NCBI GenBank assembly: GCA_026874595.1
Contig: CM049311.1
Coordinates: 78,814,453 to 78,878,452, forward strand
Direction of reading: 5' to 3'
DNA from: Sipunculus nudus
Taxonomy: Eukaryota > Annelida > Sipuncula > Golfingiida > Sipunculidae
DNA: 64,000 nucleotides
Below the pieces are notes generated by a model. It had not been told where the DNA came from, searched no databases, and saw only the letters and a list, made by a program, of their open reading frames with translations. Below are positions 57,417 through 64,000 of this stretch, in pieces. The position numbers were made by a program, and so were the translations under genes. Position 1 is the stretch's first letter. Each line of letters opens with the position of its first letter.

Positions 57417-58086
57417 TGCAATAAATACTGCGATACACTTAAAGCGATATCGAAAACGTATTGACGATTATTCATTGTGTATCATTTTCTTATTAAAACA
57501 TGTGTGGATAAAGTTTTCGTTAACAAAACGAGACCAATATATATATATATATAATTATATAAATGTATGAGTGTTTGTGTGGTACATATATACATGCATA
57601 TGTATACACATGTATATATTCATATATATGATATAAAAACAATCAGAGTTCAAATAATGGATGATAAAGTGAAATAGATGCTCTGATGAGCACACAAAAT
57701 GAAAAAAAACAAGCAATGCATATGTTAATGGTAGAAATATATAAAATGAACATAAATGTCAACAGTAATAAACGAGCATCGTTCGCAATATCCGCGTCTA
57801 TCATCGCGCCGGCGGGTCATAAAAGCACTGACAGGTGTATATACATCCCTCATCTAGACAATCATACAACAATACATCGAATCTTATTTAAGTCCATAAA
57901 AGCCAACAAAAGAAACAAATGTAGCTGAAGTTTATAAACAGTTCATATTTAAGTGAGGTTGTATTAGTATTTTTAGCAGTAATTGTGTTTCATTGATACG
58001 ACGAAACAGCATGCTAAGCGTATCGATGACCGTATCGATGAAGCGTATCGATATCTATCGATATATCGGTATATTGATACAACCCT
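57417..58086. repeat. hAT-like dispersed repeat, full-length copy
   Basis: The left part (GCGATATCGAAAACGTATTG...TGTGTATCATTTTCTTA) matches 60-130. The right part (CAGCATGCTAAGCGTATCGA through TCGATATATCGGTATATTGA) matches 3383-3455. The ends are rich in ATCGATA and loosely complementary. An 80-codon frame inside has no transposase character. Non-autonomous hAT is the best guess, from the CAGGG/CCCTG-ATCGATA style. Confidence 0.45.
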
Positions 58087-60976
58087 GGTAAAAATGCTTA
58101 CCCGCGAGGCATGGTGCTGGCCCTAACAATATTTTGCAAGGTCTCCTTTAAATGTACCGAAAATTCCGACGGTCCATCACTAATTACGAGCTTTTGGTAT
58201 CAAAGGAATGTTGCTCATAGCTACAATTTCTTTTCGGTTGACCCATAAACCAGATTTCCAGAGCTTAAGATCCAAGCTTTCCAGTCATGTGTAAATTTGG
58301 AAGTATGGAAGCAAGTGAGAAGATAAGAAGACGACTATAAAAATGGAGAAATGTACCACGTGTCCTGTCCAGCTAGATGTCCCGTAATTAATTGAAAATA
58401 TATCTTAAGCAACTCCTTTCATGCATCATATACCCAGCTGCAATAAATTTCTTAACCGAGCCTGACGTTCATCACACTTATTATTCTGCCAGGGTAATAA
58501 TGTATTTCTCCTGGTTTAAGGACTTGGTTAGTTGGTAATTTTACTCTCAAAGCTATGGAAGTATCTTGATAAGATTGATAAATTTATTTAGAATGGTATA
58601 GGTAACCAGGCTCATTATTGTTCAAATTCTTTTTTACCATTGTGAAATGTGTTTATCCCGGCCGATCGCAAGAGTTATTTCCTTGTATTAGGCGTCTCTG
58701 TGCTGATGTACAGAGCCAACCTTTGATGCAACCATGCAACATTTTCCTTTTGGCTTTCAATCATATATATTTCCTATGCCTGTTTAGCACACACCAAAAT
58801 TAGTTCAGGGTTTCCGCCGAGGTACGTAAGTGGTCTCCTGTCTTATTACCAATGACGTCAGTTCTGTCATATGATGTATAGTAATGATGATATGAATTTC
58901 TTTGTTAACAAACAGTTAAGGGAGGGCACAACGCCCTGGCACAGGTAAACACGTGCTAGTAGACGTCATGCAGAAGTGTAGGGAACAAAATAATTTGTGA
59001 CCAAAATGTGGCACTGCTTTTTGTCATTAGAGTGGCCTAATCACCAATCTGACCTTTGTTAACTAAAGATTATCCCTTGGAATTTTTTTTTAATGCCAGA
59101 AAACGTGGATGTCATCGCACACAGACTGCTTGTTTTGTTTATATCAACGTGTTTGATAGGGGCCCGATAAAATAGCGACAATTTTAACAAGGGCATCTGC
59201 GGGCAAGAAAATAAGCCAGAACTTTACAAATGGCGATTAGCTACAAATGAACTTTCTACCTCCGTATATATGCAACCTACCACATTAGATTACATGTTTT
59301 TCCCTTTTATCAACATTGCTGTATTTACAAACAAGATGTTTATAAACAAGTTTACGCAGGCCGTATAAGAACCTTTCATAACCAGAATTACCCTAACATC
59401 ATTAATATATACACAGAGGAAGCCAGAAATCACATAAGTTCCTTTTTAAATAGGAGAGTGAATATAGAATAATATTTCATAAAGTAGAATTTTAAATAAG
59501 TATATTTACTGAACACTGTTATTCATAAATAATTAAAAATGGTAAAATATACAATAGTGTTTATCAGTGTTATTCTTTTCTATGACATGATGTCATATCC
59601 TTTAACATAAATTATCACATATTGACAGAAAGCGATGGCAAACTTGTGTGTATTTATATGTTACTTACGTTATTTGTACTTTGGGCCATGAAACCTTTCT
59701 ACAATAAATTTTTGTTGTTGTTGTTGTGAATAGGCAGCTTTAAGCGTATTTTGCCGTATTGCATTCTATGTCCCAGACGGAGGGGGCGCAGAGGGCAGGT
59801 TCCCCTTCTGAAAGTGGCACAGTTCTGCAACATTTATAATGTTCCTCTATTCTTTATGGTTTATTAACTTATCATTTGAATCAAGAATCGTTTCCTGTGA
59901 AATCCGCTCTGTAGTGACTATTTATAGAGTCAGTAAAAAGTACGTACTTGTGAAATATTAATAAGAACTGGCAATTAACGGGAATATGCTTATACATTTG
60001 AGGAATAATTCAAATTTACTTAAACTGTCGTCCAATTCATGTGGACCATAAAGTTTTCCATTCCGGATACCGAGTTCCTCGACATCTGAGATCCAAGAAT
60101 GCATGTGCTGCATGCTCATACGTTTAATAGATTCGGTAATCATAATTCGGTATAATGAGTATTAAATAATTATAATAATTATTAAATTATCATAATAAAC
60201 ATTAGTTAATTATATGTGTATTTGAATACTGGAGAGGAAGACCAAAAATCAAACGGCATTTGAACAAGCAGGCAAACCATTTCATCCACACTGAATATAT
60301 CCAACTAAAATGCACCCTTTATTTCTTATAATCAGTATCGCTTTTTCCTTTGAATACACGTATATGCAGATATATACACATATTTTCAAAGTTACATCTG
60401 CAAATAACAAATTAAAGTCAATACTACTATGTATTAAAATAACCTGTAAAATAATTAGCAAAATACATAATAAGGCTAAACTAGTCAAAGCATCAGAGAT
60501 TCCTTCTCACAATATTAATACAAGAAGACAATTATTTTTTAATTATTTCAGGATAATTTTCTTTAGAAATATCAAGAAAACCCATAGCACAACTACATCA
60601 TAAAACGGTAAAACCAAGCGTTAAGTGCCTAAAGAAAATTTAGCTCTATTTTTATATTTTTTTCATATATACTACTTAGTCAAATTTTCCGGAGGATTTG
60701 GTAAATATGTGAAAATAAAGTATGGACACACGTTGACAACCATTTGAATTAAATTAATTAAACATTTGGGCAGCATTAAATATTATACAGTGAGAGACGG
60801 ACTACTGAGACTTCTGGTAATCTCCCAAAAACATCTTCTACTGCCTGTCAAACGTGAGTCCTTATTTGTCAGTGGTGAATATACCGCTACTCTTAACTTA
60901 CCTCTCAATATTGGAGTTTGACTTGGGAGAAGCAGGTCCTCTTTCTTAACTCCGCCAGTCCTAAAAAGACGATATG

Positions 60977-61056
60977 GTGATATCTAGACAGGAACACAGA
61001 TATTTTAATGTCTTAATGATATCTAGACAGGAACATAGAAATTCTAATGTCTTAAT
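60977..61056. repeat. 40-bp tandem duplication
   Basis: TGATATCTAGACAGGAACA(C/T)AGA(T/A)ATT(T/C)TAATGTCTTAA occurs twice in a row. Confidence 0.9.
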
Positions 61057-61129
61057 GACCGGTTATGAATTCTGAATGTTAACTTGCCGGTTATGAAAGC
61101 ATAGCACGCTCTGTTTCCTTTTTGCAGGC

Positions 61130-61440
61130 GGATTGCTGGTGTGTGCTCATGCTCCCATCATTAAGGTCTTGGTATCAGTGCTGCGTTTTCTGGGTCTGAA
61201 CTGGGAGGGCGTGCTGGATTTCTTCGCGCTTGGCTTTGTGTCTCTTTTACAAATATCTTCACAGACTTCGCTTATATTTCTGCTTACAACATCTGAAGGT
61301 CAGATACCTGGAAACAAACTTCTTCTCAGCTTCTGTCGTTGATAAGGCAGCCGATGCTGGCCCGGCTTGTTGGAATCTACGTGATCGGCTCGAGTTCTGG
61401 CAGTCATATTGGTCATTGAGCTGGAGCCTTCATTGACACC
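61130..61440 (+). other. GC-richer, exon-like segment
   Basis: A pyrimidine tract and CAG (TGTTTCCTTTTTGCAG, ending at about 61,129) resemble a 3' splice site. An open plus-strand frame of hydrophobic character (LLVCAHAPIIKVLVSVLRFL) follows to 61,342, and a second frame continues to 61,436. Composition differs from the flanks. No known domain is recognised, so it may be an old repeat or a lone exon. Confidence 0.2.
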
Positions 61441-62794
61441 AATGATTCCTATAACTTTGCGAAAGATCAAATGTATTCTGTTTGAGAAAGATAGTTCCCT
61501 GATTGGCGACTTAAAGACGGACAGACATACAAGGAGATCACTACAGGGCTCCGCTTGAAAAGGGGGCTATAATAAAAAAACTATCAATACTTTTATTACT
61601 TTTATTACAGGTCCATCGCCTATCCTTTGAAAAGCAAAAAACAGATTCATTAATAAAAATTCCATCGTATGTTATTTCAAATAATAAAAATATAACAGCT
61701 ATTCTGCAGACTCTGTATTTTATGTATTCAAACTCAACATCGGAGGACCACAATTTCTCCTGGGTTAAAATTTGCCGAAAGATAATTTCCTACTGTTAGT
61801 TTGAATCATGTAAAAACAACGAATCAATGAACACAGGAAATGCTTTGTATAAATGCTTGACAATTATAAAATCCACATTAGGTCACTAAAGTAATTCCTT
61901 CAATGTAGAAATACGACTCCATATGGTAACGAGTAATTATACAAACTATGAGGTTTCTCTCAGGCCTTTGTCTCATGTCTTTATCAATGATATTTTTTAA
62001 GTACTTGGGATGAGAAAACAGACCAGTAATCAATCCGCATTGTCGGTGATTGTCGAAGCGAGTAATATGAAACGAGATTTATTTAATTAAATGAGCGTCA
62101 TCGACATTAAACTAGAAAAAAATTAAATTGAATATAACATAATCACTCAAGTATATTGCGAGTGGAATGATTGAATTTATAGTACCCGGTTCCCAGTTAC
62201 TGATGACTAGAATAACCTTTCATTTTCTCATGAAACTGTGGTGACTGTTTATGAGAGCAAATTAATGCAACGGTTTGGTTTAAATTATTAGATAACAATA
62301 TAAATATGATTTATATTATGTGACCATTAATCCATGAAATTCATAAAATAAATTACAAAATCAACTCGAATTACAAAAAAAAATCTAATCTTTTTATACT
62401 TTTTTTTCAAACCACTAACAGCCATTTTTCTCTGTGGATATTTCAATTTACAGGCACGTGCTATTTTTTGCCATATATCAGAGCAAAGTGCGAATTAATG
62501 GACTGAGAAAATATTTCATTTTATTTTTATAAGTGCCAATTGAAGTGTCTTCTATTAAACTACACAAATCCATTCAAGATATAGTTGTGTTGCACAGTTT
62601 TACTACTACCAGGCAGCACTACCTCTACAGCTCAAAGACATATATTGCTGAAAACAGGGCACTATTATTATGTGCATATACAATATTTATTAAAAGTCTG
62701 CCCCGCATAACAAATCTGTTCCATTGCAAGCACGGATATCTATATCTATATAATTAATACGCAGTTAGGTTTTTTTTCTAGACAAAGGTTTACT

Positions 62795-63700
62795 TGCATC
62801 CGTGGAAAATCCACGGTTCTATATGTGATAAAAAGTTTTGTAATGAGCTGGTAAGGACCGAATGTCGCATATTTTATCATGTGTTTTTCGCAAGGACTGT
62901 TGTTTATGATATAAAGATCACTTGTTCTAGGATCCTCCTTGAAACCCCCTCCCCTAAAAAGTAAAAAAAAACGGCAAATTATACTATTCAAGATATCGAA
63001 CAAGGTTGTAGGTTATATAGGCTATACGAATTTGGCGTAAGAATGTTTTTTTCTTCCGATTAACTACATTGGCACGACGTCATCACTGCCAGATTGATGG
63101 CGTTTTGTATATATAAGCCATCTTTACTGTGAAAATAAGTAAAAGAAATTATATGACCCTATATAGAAAAGTGAAAATTAATGAAAGATAATTTATAAAT
63201 TGAAGCGTAAAGGACATCACGAAACCTATGTTTTAGTTGTCAATTTATGGAAGTTTTGGGAAATAAAAACAAACACATATATGCCATTGAAAACTCTTGC
63301 AAGCAACAAAAGGACAGGCTCAGGCAAAACAGTTTTTAATTCTTGTCCTGAGCCTTGGTGATTGTCATCAAGTCGATCGGAAACTGATGATGCTCTTTGA
63401 TAAACGGCAGGTTTACATTTTTCGGTGCAAGTCCGTGGCAAACAAATAAATTCGACCTTGGTTCGTTTATTTGTCTTAAGTAAAATTAATGCAAAAAAAT
63501 ATATCCCGATTTTTTTAAGAAAATTTACACAGGGTTACTGGAAAACCGTATGAACAATTCATAAGATTTTTCAGAATCAACATAATATAGATTTTTCTTG
63601 TCTACCATTATGACAAAAGAAGAAATCCTTTTAGAAGCCGCCCATTCGTATGAATTTGTCCTGCCATATGATGGGTGTTACTTTATAAACACAAAAGACA
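62795..63700. repeat. low-copy ~1-kb repeat family, copy c
   Basis: It starts with the same CCGTGGAAAATCCACGG hairpin (about 62,801) as copy a, then CGCATATTTTATCATGTGTT, GATATAAAGATCACTTGTTC, ACCTTGGTTCGTTTATTTGT and GAAGCCGCCCATTCGTATGA in the same order. Confidence 0.65.
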
Positions 63701-64000
63701 TAACAGATATCCTTACACTATCTATATTATGACTAATTTTTGTGGCACTAAATCGTCGTCACGGCAACGCCTCGGAAAAGCACGTTCTTTGTATTAAGAA
63801 GAATGCCATGTGTGTCCTCAGTTTGGCATTTTCCATGTTCCCATAGATTTTGAGGAATTTGACACAAATTCACAAAAGGTCTATCGCAGCGCCATCTATC
63901 ACAAACTACGTAACTGTGTGTACCCATGAGGTAAACTCGGCCCATGGTCAGACCGTCCCTCGGCGTGTACCTATAGACCCGTTCTAGCACAAGGACGGGT
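63701..64000. other. window end, no gene recognised
   Basis: An 80-codon minus-strand frame (63,748-63,990) has balanced composition but no recognisable motif. It may continue beyond the window. Confidence 0.4.

Larger units (their letters stand above)
58087..62794. other. long AT-rich stretch, no gene recognised
   Basis: Minor features only: (TTG)5 near 59,714; a 40-bp direct duplication at 60,977-61,056; and a GC-richer segment at 61,130-61,440, listed separately. The open frames under 100 codons show no family resemblance. Confidence 0.55.

Overview
This is eukaryotic, non-coding, repeat-dominated DNA, most likely from a bivalve or related mollusc. The inference rests on content. It is AT-rich, with long dinucleotide and homopolymer tracts. 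It has dispersed elements whose heads are rich in GTCCGTC/GTCTGTC and start with an AGCTCAGCTGA-like end, a style I associate with mollusc intergenic DNA. It also carries CR1-superclade non-LTR retrotransposons whose ORF1 has PHD and SGNH-esterase domains. I find no convincing host protein-coding gene, rRNA, tRNA gene or CRISPR array. The long open frames belong to retroelements, and most short ones are chance frames in repeats.

Layout. 1-5.7 kb: a TA-flanked pogo/Tigger-like non-autonomous transposon (1336-3051) with a smaller inverted-repeat element nested in it, between GATACG-rich hAT-like ends. 5.7-20.3 kb: a large satellite domain. A 440-bp TRIM-like element (5899-6338, 4-bp target duplication) lies in an ancestral flank. 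That flank plus about 0.8 kb of satellite has been tandemly triplicated as a 2.27-kb unit, followed by 6.8 kb of continuous 32/38-bp satellite with higher-order repeats. 20.5-27.5 kb: two mollusc-type dispersed elements, a 105-bp tandem array and several microsatellites. 27.9-38.3 kb: two LTRs of one family, one with a clear target duplication; a 745-bp tandem duplication; a foldback-like element with arms of 21-bp palindromic repeats; and a tandem array (about 155-bp units, 36.2-38.3 kb) in which most units carry an IR3 palindrome, the estrogen-response-element geometry.

39.5-44.4 kb: a decayed CR1-like retrotransposon on the minus strand. 47.7-57 kb: a diverged low-copy repeat family, one copy of which is interrupted by a 7,067-bp element with inverted ends and a 5-bp target duplication. 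Inside that element lies a second, much better preserved CR1-like retrotransposon on the minus strand. Its 993-codon endonuclease/reverse transcriptase ORF2 is intact, and its ORF1 is split at an A8 run. 57.4-64 kb: a second hAT-like repeat, otherwise anonymous AT-rich DNA, and a third copy of the 47.7-kb repeat family.

The retrotransposon proteins work together. ORF1 (PHD finger, coiled coil, esterase) would be the RNA-binding or accessory protein. ORF2 would nick chromosomal DNA and reverse-transcribe the element's RNA at the nick. Everything else is best read as non-autonomous elements, satellite and microsatellite DNA.
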